DNA of 64,000 nt from Stichopus chloronotus (taxonomy: Eukaryota > Echinodermata > Holothuroidea > Aspidochirotida > Stichopodidae). The position numbers were made by a program, and so were the translations under genes. Below, in pieces: positions 12,801 to 27,800 of this stretch (position 1 is the first letter of the stretch; every line of letters begins with the position of its first letter). The notes under the pieces were generated by a model. The model was not told the DNA's origin, did not search any database, and saw nothing but the letters and a program-made list of their open reading frames with translations. The stretch spans positions 29,527,475 to 29,591,474 of the forward strand of contig CM037839.1 in assembly GCA_021234535.1 (NCBI GenBank), read 5' to 3'.

Positions 12801-15800
12801 TGCATGGGAAACACACCTTCCAAGTTTTCATCAGTCTACGAGTAGCAAAGAAGAAACATCCATCAATGGGGCCCTTCAATCACCCTGTAAAAGGACTGTG
12901 AGCACTTGAAGAGATGCTAGCACTATAAATTATTTTACACAAAGTAACTTGTGAGGACATAATGCAAACATATTGCCATAATAGATTTCTCAATAAATTG
13001 TTTTCATGTTGTTGAAACACTGCACATTTCTGCTATCCAACTGTATACATGTGTAAAATACAAATGAATTTTTCCTTCTGCTACATGAATATGTTATTGA
13101 AATAACTGATTATGTTCTTACTGCTGGGTCAGATACACAGGGTGTATACTCAAGCAGAAATGAAATGGAAATGAAATTTTGATTTACAGAGCAACATATA
13201 TCTTCCAAACTTTCAATGCCATTGATGGGCAAATAAGCTCTATGACAACTATGAGCAACCTTTTGATCATTAAAGCCTGCAGGATTATACGGCACAGTAC
13301 GATTATCGAAGACAGGACTATGGAGATAGCAGTATTAAGAAGCTGAATATTTGTACAGATGTGACATCTCAAGTGGATGTAACAGTAAATGGATATTTAT
13401 TGTGTGATTGTTGCTGAAGCTACTTAGCTACTTCAACAGTAGCTACCTATGTAGCTACTAGTATACACTGTACTAGCATGCTTATATGCTAAAATGAGCA
13501 GTCTCCTTTTCACAGAACTACATTGCTGCACAGTGACTGCAAATTTAAGAACAAGCAAGTTTCTTAGTTTTAATTAGGTCTATTGGGATTAGGAACCTTC
13601 TTAAACATATGGTTCATTCTTCTGACAAGAGGCCTGAAAAAAGAGCCCACGGGCAACTATGGTTCCTTGTGTCAAGGTAATTTTAACTGTAGTCATTTAG
13701 TCTTAATCAAGGTAAATCCACAATTTATCACATCCCAAAAAAGTTAGGGCCCAATTTTGTCCCTAAGAATGCTGATCAGCTAAAGATACTTCACTACCAT
13801 AGTACTAATCTGAAAAACCCTCAACACTGTAACATATAATCTATTGAAGAACTATTGCTTGGCACAATGTTATATTTTATGGCCCATGTTGCCCATTCTG
13901 AAGTTGGACCCACAAATGTTGAACACTGGAAATAATTTCACCACCACAATGCTATTTGACAATCCTTCCACATTGTAAAACAAAAAAAAGGCAGACAAGA
14001 AACATTTTGCATGATTTCATAAAATGGTCCATATGTCCCATATGGGACCTATTATTCTAAACAACCAGAAGGAACAACTAACATAGTAGTAACATGACAC
14101 AATTTCAACTTACTACCATACAATCTGTTGAAAAAGAGGTATTTTGCATGATTTCATAAAAGGCCAATATGGGCCCATTTCAACCTTGGACCCAATAATC
14201 AAGAACCCAGAAGGTACCACTACCAGAATGCATCCATACCCCATGCATAAACTTTTTCCAAACTTTTTAACTTAAGATACTGTGTTATAAAGGTTTTCAG
14301 ATTTTTGCCTCCAGTGCTCCCAGATGGCCTTTGACCTTCAGCAAAAACAATAGGGCACACCTTCTATATATATCGAATCGATACTTAACACCAAGTATGA
14401 CTTTTATCCAACTTTCCCCCATTAAGTTAGAGCTGCACACCCAAGAAAGTGTCACATACACAAAGATTTTGGCCCCCAGTGTCCCCAGCTGAACTTTGCC
14501 TACACCAACAACAATAGGGCACATCTTCTCAATATGACAAACCTACATATGAAGTGTGACTTTCATCTGACTTTCCCCTATTGAGTTAGAGCATACCTAA
14601 GCACCACAGACACGAACACACACACGTACTGTACTGTACACACATCAACCTGATTGCATATAGGTGTCTTTGCTAATGCAAGGAACAAAAGAAGGATTAC
14701 AACTTATATTGCCACCTTACTTTGTTATAGAGCATCAAGTATGAATAATTTTTATAACAGTATATAGCATATATGAGACTGTTTATCGAGCTATAGCCCA
14801 CTACACTGGAGTATTGCCCACTACACTGGAGTATAGCCCACTACACAGGAGTATAGCCAACTACACTGGAGCATAGCCCACTACACTGGAGTATAGCCCA
14901 CTAAACTGGAGTATTGCCCACTACACAGGAGTATAGCCCAATACACAAGAGTATAGCCCACTACACTGGAGTATAGTCCAATACACAAGAGTATAGCCCA
15001 CTACACAGGAGTATAGCCCACTACACAGGAGTATAGCCCACTACACAAGAGTGTGAACAGGATCTCAGATAGGAATCATCATCTCATTGTTTTCCTTCAG
15101 TTCATCCATCAAAAAACTTTTTCTGTCAGTCTGTGGTAGTGAAATGAGTGAAGTGACATCATGTAAAACGTCTAGTGTATCAATTAAGTTTAGCAAATCA
15201 ACAAAAAGTCATTGACAGCAAAGTCTAAGGTCAGAGATCTAAAATAAATTCATTTTTGGACTGAAAACATGTATTTCATTTTCAGAGTGAAAACGTGTAT
15301 TTCATTTTCGGACTGAAAATGTGTACTTCATTTGCACTGAAAACATGTAATTTCACTTTTGGAGTGAAAACGTGTATTTCACTTTTGGACTGAAAACTTG
15401 TATATTATATTGAGACTAAAAACTTGTCAGACTAAACATTTGTCGGATTGAAAACATGTATTTTCTTGTCAGATTGAAAACATGTATTTTTTCTTTTCGG
15501 ACTGAAAACGTGTTTTTCATTTTCGGACTGAAAGGGGCTCATTGAGTTGATATCAGTAAAGATTGCGGTGATTTTGAAGTATACAAACACACGACAATAC
15601 TCACAATTAGCATAATTAATCAAGTTTCACATCCAATAGTTACATGAAAACTGTCAATTTTTTCGAATTTTTGACCATTACTTGCTCTGATTGTGTGCAT
15701 GTGAATGTACTCATGTGAAAATGTCTGGTCACAAAGTTTCAAAAACCAAATTTAATCGTTGGTTACTCACTCATTAATGTTCCAACGTATGTAAAACTTT

Positions 15801-18800
15801 GGGATCCTTTTAGTTTGACTGTTTGTCATTAGTATGTGAAGGAAACTTGACCGGTTTAGAAAAATTGAGTGAATTTCACAAAACAACTCAATGAGCCTCT
15901 TTAAAACTTGTCAGACTGAAAACTTGTCGGACAGACGGGTGGACCCCCTTGTTTCAATTAATATGAAAGAAGAGAACTCCTCCTGATTCTGCTGCAGACT
16001 GTTGATAGTTTGTCGCAATGATACTCTGTCAGTGCTTCCTTTATGGTATTCAGAAATTTCATCTCATATGGGCCCCATGGCTCATTTTATGGAATTCTGC
16101 AAAATGTTACTCATACAGATTCTGGCAAGCAATGTTGACAGCTTGTCACAGTAATATTGTGTTATTGGTTTCCTTAGTATGTTCAGGATTTTGATACACC
16201 ATTTCAAGTGGGCCCTATGGCTCATGTTATGAAATAAAATTATAAGTTAAAAATTATGGTGTTTAAAATTATATGTTTTGTCATTTGTGGATGTTGTGTA
16301 TCATCAAACTGTTCGACAATATTGTGTGAGTATTTAAGGACCATGACCAGTGACTACAACAGTCAAGGGTTGGGGAACATGTGGGGTGAATCCTCACACT
16401 TTATATTTTGACCCAGAGAATAAATTTACTTGAAATCTTATTTATGCTACATTTATTTGTAGTTCATGGGGTAAAAGGTGCAAAAAAAGAGTAAAATGGG
16501 CTCTGAAATGCCATTTCCCATGAGGTGTTTATGGCAAAAAAAGTTGCCAGTGTGCTTCACACCAACTGATGGTGGCATTAGCACTGTTTAGATCAGGGGT
16601 CGGCAACCTTTCAGGACACGGGACAACTTGCTACAGTACTTGGCGAATTAGCGGAGGGCCACAGGGGTAGTTGATATAGCAGGGGGCGAGGTGGTTATCT
16701 GAATTTGACAGTTGAAATAAGTATTACAGACATGTGTGACTGGGTGTTCTCCACAGTCTTGCACACTGTTGCTTTTTGCATACAATTTTGACTGCTCTGC
16801 ACAGGCCAGATTCTTGACACCGGTGGGCCGCACTTGGCCCGTGAGCCGTAGGTTGTCGACCCCTGGTTAGGCAGTACATGTCCTATCATAGACATACTGT
16901 ATGGTGATTTTCATAAGATCCTTCCAGCACCCTTGATGAATTCACACTATAAAAATCCACAATCCACCAAAATCAACTAACGAGAGCCAATTTCAAGTCC
17001 AAACAATATTGTGTTGTCAGTGATTTCAAGTCCTACTTTAATATCCATGGTCAGATGGACTAATATCTCCTCATCTTTATCAAACTTCACACGAGATTCA
17101 TTCAGAAATCATGTCACTTCTGGATCATTTTGCTGCAATACATGTACTCTTTCCTAACATACAGTATGGTTAATTATAAAGTCTAATCCTTTTAAGATTT
17201 TTTCTTTTATTTTTACTTATAATTAGTGATTATTTACTTTCCATCAGTGGGGATAAACATACACACACAGCCTTGGGAAAATAGCCTCCCATGTGGGTGG
17301 TATTCATCTGGTGGTAACAAGGTGGGTATAGGCAAAAAAAAAAAAGGAGGGGGGATTCGACCAGCAACCATTCAGACATATACGTATTTCAACAAATAGG
17401 TTAGTACTATTTAGTACCTGTACTTCCAAAATGGATATATACTGCAGTACATTCAGTCAGCTTTCATTTGGTCTGCCTACCACCAGTACAAAGCCATTGC
17501 CCCTCTTAGCTATGCATGGTATGACATGTATTGTTCAAATTTGTAGTACAACAATTATCGGGAAATTCACATCAGCAAGTTTAATTGGGTGCATGCTGGT
17601 TAACAAACTAAAGAAACGTTGCCTTTGTGGTATTGTGTATTTAAGGCAAACAATATTCAATTACTGAGCAGACAGGCCGATACCATACAGGGTACACATC
17701 CAGGTAAATTAGTGCCATATTTGTAAATGCAACATTCATGCTTGTTTTATCCATAATTTCCTCCTGTTTTTTTTTTAACGTCTAGCTATCATCAGGCTGT
17801 AAACAGATTTACGTCCAATAGATAAATTTCTTGATTCTTCTACATATATTTGATGGAACAGCGTGCACAATTCTGTACCCTTATAGAATTTAGAGCTTGC
17901 AGCAAGCTTTTCAAGAAATGTGCATGCTGTATACATACTATCAGGGACCACTTGAAGCCACTTTTTCTATAACAATACATTGTTATAGTCACAGTAGCTG
18001 TGAGAATTTTTCTCTTTGCTGGTCAAAACTGAAAAAGCTTAATAATTACACACTACAATGCTTTCTATTGTTTAGTCACAGACCTACCTATAACTGCACA
18101 AAAAACGATAAAAACACCAAAAGAGAGTCCACAACAGACCCTTGAGCTAGTAAATTCGTACAGCCTGAGGTTACTGTAACATTGAATGCAATCATGTTAA
18201 ATGTAATGCAACCATGAAACTTTCCTAAATGGATGCTTATCGGGAAACATGCATCCTTCACTCAGACTGTCATTAATTTGCTTAATTCCTTCGGCATAAC
18301 AGATCATACTCTATGTTTGTTTTTTTTCTCTTGTATAGGCTCAGACTTGAGAGTAAGTTACAGTAAAAGGAATGAATCTATTATCAAAGAAAGACCAATT
18401 ATTGCCAGAGACAGGATGAAATACTGAATTAACAAACCACAATTAAAACCAGTAATCAATGCATGTATACCAACAGATCTGCATCACAGAAACCAGATCT
18501 GCAACCACTCATTTGTACTGGGAATATCAAAAGCCTGGAAAACAAACAGAAGCCAAAAAAAAAAAAAAGCCAACCAACAGTATCAAATGGTAATGATAGG
18601 TTTGAAATATTGGCAGTGTCAAAGATTGTCACTTGAAACAATCACAGAACTTTGCTGGTAAACAGAAAGTTGTACTGTAGGCCAACACTTTTGCAGAACT
18701 ACGATTAATATCGTACAATGCAGCAGAAAACTTCATTTAGTTATACAAACTTCAACTTTTTGGAGACTTTCATTTTTGTTCCAAATTATGACACTGTAAT

Positions 18801-21800
18801 GAATACTTTACCACATTACACATTGATGAATGATAAAGCTTTCTGTTATTATTTATTATTACATAAACTTAAGCTTGTTTCCCCATTTACTTTAAATGAC
18901 TAAAGAGATGCAGACTCTTTAACACTAAGAGGTAGGGATTTCCATAACATGGGGCCACTAAAAGCAAAGGTTCTCCCCCAAGTTACTATGCTTCACAAAA
19001 GCCACAACCAAGTAAGTCTTGCTATGCACCTTCTTAAGTTGCAAGAGGAAGGCCTAACAATACACATGTCATAAAGATAAGAGGGAGCCATGGTCCACAA
19101 ATGATTTGTGCAAACAAAGGAAAATTTTGAACTTTATTCTATAATCAACTGGTAGGCAGTGCAAACTTGTTTAAGTATGGATAATGTGTGATTATTGATT
19201 AATTCTATTGACAGGCCAACTGTACTAGAAATAGAATCTGAAGTTTTGCCTTATATAAACTACAAGTTCAATGACATAGTGATTTCTTGTCCAAAAATGA
19301 TAATAGTTTGCTTGTAACATTTACAGCTATTCTGCATTGCTGAGCTTATAATGACAACCTTGCAATGATCTAGATCAACTTATGTTTGGTATGACATGTT
19401 ATTTTTGTAGTAGCACTGTAAGTTACCATCTTGGCATTCCATGTTCGGCCTCCTGAGCTGCAGCAAGGAAACTGGCTTTGAGATGTTCCGAGGTATCCTT
19501 CACCGACATGTGTTGAAGAGTAGTAAGCTAGCTTTGTTGGCCTTCAACAATAACTAGCAACAACAAGAAGCATCTGCACTGAAATAGCTGATGTCAAACG
19601 GATTGCAAATTTCTTGAATAAAACTACCAGGCTCTTGATCACTGGTGGTTTGGCAAACTTTCCAGATCTATGAAAAGCAAATGGCCTATATTGTGCTGAC
19701 TGTCCTTCCATAATTTACTGATCTGAAGGGCTTAGTGTGTAAACCACATAGTAATTACAACCCACTGTTATCTCACATGTGTAATATTTGCCTACAGCAA
19801 TCAACTGGTATTATTCATAGCCTAACATCAGCCTAGCCTACAATATTTCAACAAGGCTTCTTAAGGTGATATGCCTATCATTTGGGAGATTGTTAACGAT
19901 TAACAGGATCTTCTCCAAGTCCATTGCTGAAGCCTAACCATCTACCACAATCACAAGCCTTACCATAAACTTACAACATCCACCTTGTGTTATCTTCAGT
20001 GTTGTGGATGTTATCAGCCTGGCCAGGCAAACCACAGAGTTTCTACAAGTATCACTCTGAAATCCTGGGCTGTCACCAGTTACCAGGTATGACCATTGTC
20101 GTATAAAATCTAATTGTTAAGCTTTAGTTACTTGACACCCCAATCATTTTAGCCTAATCTGCAAGAAATATAGTTTGCACATTGTAATCTGAATCTGTCT
20201 GAGCCTAATGTCTGAAGAAGAAATTACAGATCTACTTGACATTTAAATTTCTCTCAGGCAATTGTTTCACCCTTGTTCCGATCTGTTGTCTTTTTATGAC
20301 AAATTGGACGATGGTTTAGACCAAGTGAGCTGTAATTGACTGCAACAAAATGGACAGGGATATTCTATTTTCCAACGGCTACCTGCATAATGTACCAGAC
20401 AGAGTAAAGTTCAAAGCAAGCTCAAAAAAAGTTTAAATGATTGCATGTGCTTTCCTTATAAATTTAAGATGGTGACATCTCATTAAACCTCAAATGACCT
20501 TTGACCACCATAAAGTATATGACAAAGATGATGCACTAATCAACTCCTACTATTTTAACTGTGAAGTTTCAGCAACTGGCACATATACACTGTAGGTCTA
20601 TCTTCCTTTAAAGGCTTTTATGAACTTACAACCTTTGTCCTCCATGAGATAAACTAAGAATCATATGATCACAAAGGACAACCTTCACAAAAAGTTTCTA
20701 GGTTCCAGCAATACCAGAAAAACCATGTTTACAAGTTTTTTAACCGACCCCTACTGACCTAATGTAACCTTTGATTGCATTAAAATGACAAAAACTGTCT
20801 ACTCATCAAGAGCTACCAATGATATCAGCTTGAAGTTCAGCAACAATCACCTTTAGAGACATCTGCCTTACACGCTTTTAAGACTTTAACCTCTGGTGAC
20901 CTCAAATGACCCTTGACCTTCACCAAAATCAATAGGGACCATTAGACTCTACATAACACATCCACTTGTCAAGTATGAAACCCCTGCAGGTTACCTTGCT
21001 TGAAATATTGTTAACAAGCAGTTTTCTAGGTTTTTACCATTTGACCCCTAGTAACACAAAATGAACTTTGACCCATGCAGCCACCAAAAACAATACAAAT
21101 CATCTACTCAATTAAGGCAATGCATGAGACTTGGCATGATTATCACTCACTTCAGGTTTTCCTTCTTTGTATCATGTTACAAACAAGCTTCTTTCCTTTG
21201 AATTCTGCCCTACACAAGACTGCAGAACGTGACCCAGAGGAGGGGGAGACAATATGCATGGGTTCCCTACATTTAAAACTTAAGTAAAACTTGAAAATGA
21301 AGCCAGGAAAAAGAAGGGTAATTGATGGAAGCGTGATGTATGAGGTCAAACAGGTGCAATCACTGCCTTCCCAAGAAAGCTATAATGTTGCAAAACGCCG
21401 CAAAGTATATAATTGCAGTTTCTCAAAAAGGAGTAGGGACGCTTGCCCTCCTCTTAGACACCTCCCTTAGGATGACAATCCATCACTACCCCTGACCTCC
21501 GCTATCATAAAATTGTGGGTATGCCAATGAACTACTGTATGGGTATTTATGGTTAGTTACTACAGGTACATGTGCACCATATGCAGAGTACATGTAACTA
21601 GTCATAAATACCCATATACAGTATGACCATTTTGTTAATTGTAACTACAGTGCAACCCTAACACGCCTCATCCTACTTGTACAATGAGCGTGGCAATCTT
21701 TTGGGGGTTGCAAAGAATTTTCAACAAAAAACTCACATTTTAACAAACAATACAGTGGTGGCATGTACATACAAGCAGTTTAGACTGCCATTTCCACATC

Positions 21801-24800
21801 AGTGACTTCAGATTTGTTAGTCTACAAGTTCTGCATTCCAATGAACTTTGATAACTAACACAGTTTATTATATCTGTGACAAAAGCAGATCACCAGGTTG
21901 TGGTATTCAACCATTCAGTTAATGCAAAACTGAAATTCTGCATACACTGAAGACCAAAACTAACATCGAATGGGGAGTATCTGCGAGTATTAGTTAATTG
22001 CCATGTAATACAATGACATTGCTGAACACTTTGCAGAAGTTACTTCAAACCACAAAATAGCAGAAACTTTTTGAGGATTTTCTCTAATATTTTCTGCTTA
22101 AGTCACTTATCGGAAAATATCTGCTTGTTATGTGTTAATAATTGGGAATGGCTTTGTAGTTCAGTTGCCTTAAGAATCTTCAAGTGAAATAAGAAGCCCC
22201 TTTAACTAAATTCAATTTACTATGAAAAACATTCAGCACCATAAAGCAAAAATGAATACAACTTGATTACCTGCCAGCACCAAAAATACATCACCAATGA
22301 CATTGATAGGTGGCAGCAACATCAGAACTCAGGTTTCTATAGTTGCAACATTGTACGTCAATTGAAACCAAGTATATAATATTGATTCCAGAATAATGCT
22401 ATAGAGTAAAATACAAGAATACAGCTTTTCAGACCACTGCATGACATAAAAAATAAGAGATAATGGAAAACCTGGGATTAATTTACAGGTACAGTATTTG
22501 TGGCAGGCAGGACATTATACATGTTGCAAGTATGTATCACATATGTCAGACTTTTAAAACTTTATGGTCATTTTTAGGTGGTAAAAATACTGCTATTATT
22601 TTCATAGCACCTGCAAGCACCAGACCAAGAATTTAGTCCTTTTAATTTCAATCTCAGTTTCTGTGATCCACATCCTAAAATAGCCCTGATATAACTGGGA
22701 AAAACACCTTTTGGCATGCTAAAGTTTAAATAGCAGTATGCTAAACTTTGGAGCAAAGCAAGCAAGCAAGCAAAAAAAAAACAGAGAAGATTTAATCTGA
22801 CTTACCATCTATGATGTCTTCCCCCTCTCCATATACATAGCAAGAATTATCAGGCTCTGGAGAGAAAGTGGAAAAACCAGAAATGCATAGCAGTCACAGG
22901 CAGTTGATGAAGTTGATGTTACATAAATCTAGCTATCAATTACAAGCAGTTCAAACGAAAAAAACGTACTCAAGAGTTTAAGACTAATTCTTAGCATAAC
23001 AACTATTATGCACTTTAGACAGAACATTTGAGTAAATTACAAATTTTCAAATGATATTTTTACCCAATTTTCATTATAAGCAGCTGCTAGAGCTATATTT
23101 CATCAAATTATAGGATAATCATAAGACTTAACTATACCAAAATACTTGACATTTGTTCCATATAATTGTAACCAGCAACTGGGACTTCCTGCTGCAAATT
23201 TGATTAACATGACAAAGTGGCTATATCAGTAGTGAGACTGTAAATTGCGACCAACCGGCCAACATCAGAAAAAAAAGCTACTGTAGTCTCCAGCAGTGAA
23301 ACTGCAGAACTTTTGAAATTAACAGATTGTCATCAAACATCAGTTGCCTACATGAATGAGCACTTCAGTTAAACATTACCACAGCGCACTTTGACTACAT
23401 GCACATTCTTGTAGCTGGCATAATTGGATGATATCCCTCGAGATCGACTTTAAGACTTCAAAATGGTGAGTGCAGGATCACTCAACTAATGCTCATACAA
23501 ACAATTAGAGTCCATGAATGTTGTCTTCAAGGAAACTCTTCTCTACAGTTGAGTTATCACATCATGTATACACATAGATCTACAGTATGCATGTGTATGC
23601 TAGTGTATGGATATTATGTGACAGCTCCTATGGTAAGGACTGTATGGTTTTGCTCACCTCTACAGTAATCAGGGAATATACGTATAATATATACCATAAG
23701 TGTACTCCTACAGGGACTTAATGTTGCATTTCCTGAATTGAATACAACCAAATGAAAAAAACATTTGGTGGAACTTGGAAGATTGGTTGCATTAATTTTT
23801 ACATGTAAACAAGAAATGATTCGACTATGAAAAGTGGACTATATTGACAGTCATCAAAAACTGTTAAAACACCACCATAGTATAGTTTTTACATCTGACT
23901 AAATCTTGTTACAACCACAGTATGTTAGTTGAATGTCATGCACACAGACAAAAAAATTAAGAGATTTGATGGATGATTTGGAGAGCTTTTTTTTTTCAAA
24001 GTAATGATAAACAAATGATGTCACTTTTGACATTGCAAAAGTAAACAACAATTTCTATGTAATGTCACTATGTGGTAGTTAAATTTAGCACTCATTTAAA
24101 ACCAACATTTTGGTGGTTGGATAATGTTTGGTGGACTGTTATTATACAAGAATTATAAAAATCACTTATGTACTTATTACAGCAAATAAAACAAACACAC
24201 TTATTGCTTGTACAGTAATGGAAATTTTATGCCCTGGTGCTCCTTGTGAACAAGATATTTGAGTGAAAGCTTAAGAATGATATATCCTAAAAAATATTTC
24301 AAGAGTTGCAGGATGACAGAAAAGCAAATGCTGGTGTCAAAATATATGAACAGTATATACTGAATATCATTTTTCATAGGAGTAACATATTTCTGGCAGA
24401 GAAACCTTAGGAATCTTTTGGCCCATAAAGACCTTTCCTATCTCTTAAAACAATACCACAACCTACCCTATGGCTGTCTACAAACTGAATATCAAAAATA
24501 TATGGACAATGCACAGGCCAGGTATGAAATCTCTAACAGTTATCCTTCTTGTAATATGAAATTTACAAGGTTTAGTGATCTTTGCAACACAAACTTACCC
24601 TTGACCACCGCAAAAATGAAGGATCATCCACTAGATATTAGCAATTCACTCACTAACTATGAGGACCTTTCATGAACCTTTTTGAGATATCTGTTTGAAA
24701 GAATTGACTTGTGATGACCTTAACTGACATTTGACCTCCACAAAAACAATAGGGTACTATACGTTCTTAATATGAGCAAAAGACATGCAAAGTATAGGAT

Positions 24801-27800
24801 TCCTTGTAATGTAGTTATTCTTTTAGAGATACCGTGTAATAGGATTTTCTAATATACACCAAGGTGTGAGTGACCATTCTTTAGTGTGTGTTCATTGTTC
24901 GACCTCTGGTGGCACCAGATAATCATAGACCTCAACAAAAAACAACGAGGATCATCTTCTTAATGATCGAGAGCAACCCAAACACAAGAAAATGGGATTT
25001 ATATTGAAGATTATCTTCTTGAGATAGCGTTCACAAGGTTTCACAGTTTGACCTCTGATGCCCTTAAATGACATTTCACCTCCTCTAAAATTGGTAGGAA
25101 TCATCTACATAATATGAGCAACCCACACACAAATTAATTTTAAGGTTATCCTCCTTGAGATATTGTTTACAAGGTTTTCACAGTCTTATTTTTTTTACCC
25201 CACTTGACCTTCGACCTCCGAAAACAAATGAGATCATCAAATTAATGTGAGCAATAGACATGAAAAGTATGGTATCCCTTCCAGTTATTCTTCTTGAAAA
25301 AGGAGTTAACATTGTTTTGAACTTTATCAGACCTTTGGTGACCCCACATGACCTTTGTCCAATCCCCAAATCAATTGGGATCATCCACTCAATATGGACA
25401 ATTTAGACGCCTAAAGGAATTCTCCACCAACAAGAAAGCTTTAAGCATATGAGATTTTTTACTATTCTATATCAATTAAACAACACCATTTTGCCAGCAG
25501 AGGCTGATCCTTAGTTGAGAAATACTACTTTGAAAGTTGGCCCTTCACTGTACAAGCCTAAAAATGTGTCAAATAGAACTGATGAATGTTGTGTTGCCTT
25601 TATCCAAATCTTCATGTTCCACGCAAGCTTGGTCTTTCGGTGCAAATTTAGCTCTTTAGTTTAGAGATGATGAAACCTTATGAATAACTATTTTCAGTAA
25701 GATACTTTTGTTTGTGAAATCATGGAGGTAAAAAGAGACCAGGGAGTTGTAATTGATACTGAGAGAAAATTCAATTATGAATACTTTCACACCAACCAAA
25801 TCGAGTGAAGATAAGCTGTGCAGTTGGTCCCCAAAGGTGTTTTTTCCCTTGATTCTCCGGTTCAAGTTCAATATCATTCACAGAGCGACATCATTTAAGT
25901 CAACTAATCCTTAAACAATTAGTTTGCTAAGAACGATGCTTTGAAACGTAGGTCTATGCCTCACTTTGGTGAAACTAATGCTTTATGACTGAACAAGGAG
26001 GTGCAATATGACAGACAGGTTAAACTATGCTAATCCCATTAGATTTTCCACTGTGTTACAGGTTTCAATCCATAAAGGGATGAGTATTGCTTAGAACACT
26101 GTTTTAATTTTGTGTGAATTATCTTAACTCTAGAGGTATCCAAGTAAACTACCCTCACCTGCTAGTGCCCTATGAAGAAGATTACATAGGGCAAAACTTT
26201 GATCCGAGGGTTGTTGCCGACAATCAAGTCAGGACTGTCTCACAAACCAAAAGGACTGGTTATCTCTTTGGAATCAAGATAGACTAGTGTCCAAACATAA
26301 GGCTAACAGCTTTTGTCATGGGCAAATGATAAAAACTGTTGTAAGACTATAATTTACTGTACCATTTTATCAATTACAGCAAACTTTCGTAAGTTGCAGA
26401 GGGTGTACCCATGTTCAGCAAGTTAAACAACATCATTTTTAACATCATTATTTTCTACAGTGATAGGTGTCACAATGCATCAAAAATTGAAAAATAATTT
26501 TCAAGAATAACAACTGGCAATATTATAGCAATAGGTACGAAATTGTCGGATCTACTTTACAACGGAGCACATAGGCATAAGAATCAAAGGGGGCCGGGCA
26601 AATTCCCCCAGTGCTGTGGATGGGGCATTGCCCCCTCCCCTAAAAATTCACCCAGATCCAACTGTAATTTTCTAACAATAAGTAAGCCCAGGCCTACTAA
26701 AAAAACTGACAATGTTCATGATTTATTATTAAGACAAAATTGTAATATTGGGGACTTTGTCCACTTAGATCTCAGAAAGATCTTGAGGTGGAAACCACAT
26801 ACATTACACAAAGGTAAAACGTTTGTCCTGTTATGAAACGTGACATACATGCAGAGGTAGTGAATAACATGACATTTAGAAGCATATTAAGGGTACAAAT
26901 ATGCTAACATTCTGTAGCTTCCGGGATCTTTGTCCCCTCCCTGAATTTTGTCGCTAAACGACAACAGGGTCAGACCTATATACTGTACCCCATGCCAAAT
27001 ACTTCCCCTTTGTGTTCAGTTGCTGTGTGCAGAGCATAAATTTGCTTATCTAATGTTTGTCCCCCACTCAAAATCATGTTGCTTCTCCACTAATGGAGCA
27101 GGTGACATGGACCTTTTACACAGAGTTCCAACTACCTTTTATGCCCATGCATTTATAGGTGATCTTCAAGTGGTGTTCAACAAACAGGTTATCTTAGAGG
27201 AAAGTAGGCTACTTCAAAGGGAGAACTTTCTGTCGTATCTCCTCAATTGCATCTCCCTGGACCAAGTATGAGATATCAGAACCACAGCTACAACCCACGC
27301 GGTGAATTAATACACACCAGTACTTAGCAATGTAGCAATTAGTGAACCAGATTTGCTGGTACTGTACGTGGCACAACCAATAGATTTCTAGCATCAGGTT
27401 TGAACTTTGAATGTTTAACTAAAATCATTCATTTTTCAAATATTATACTCACACAAAAATGTCTGTATCTTTTAAGAGATGTACTGCAGACATGAGAAAT
27501 GATGGTGGAGAACTATTTTTATGAGAGTCCCACATTTATCCTTCTTTAGATATATTTAATATTTACAATGTTTACAACCACAGTTATAACCCTTAAATTA
27601 CCTTTGACCTCCACCTCAAAGAATTAGTACATGTCATCTGCTTGGTATGGCTAACCTACGAACTAAGTATGAAATTACTGAAAACTACATTTTTTGAGAT
27701 AGTGTGACATGTTTACAAGGTTTTCACAGTTTGACCTCTGGTGACCTCAAATGATCTTTGACCTCTATCAAAAACAATAGAGATTATCTACTTAATTTGA

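Larger units (their letters stand above)
3831..22805 (-). other. Intron 3 of the Ig gene (about 19 kb)
   Basis: No exon is supported in this stretch on either strand. It holds MITEs, minisatellites, a hAT-like element and satellite remnants, listed separately. The remaining blocks (4700-6800, 8300-9780, 11450-13980, 16870-20440, 21630-22800) are AT-rich DNA in which I see no feature. Confidence 0.5.
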
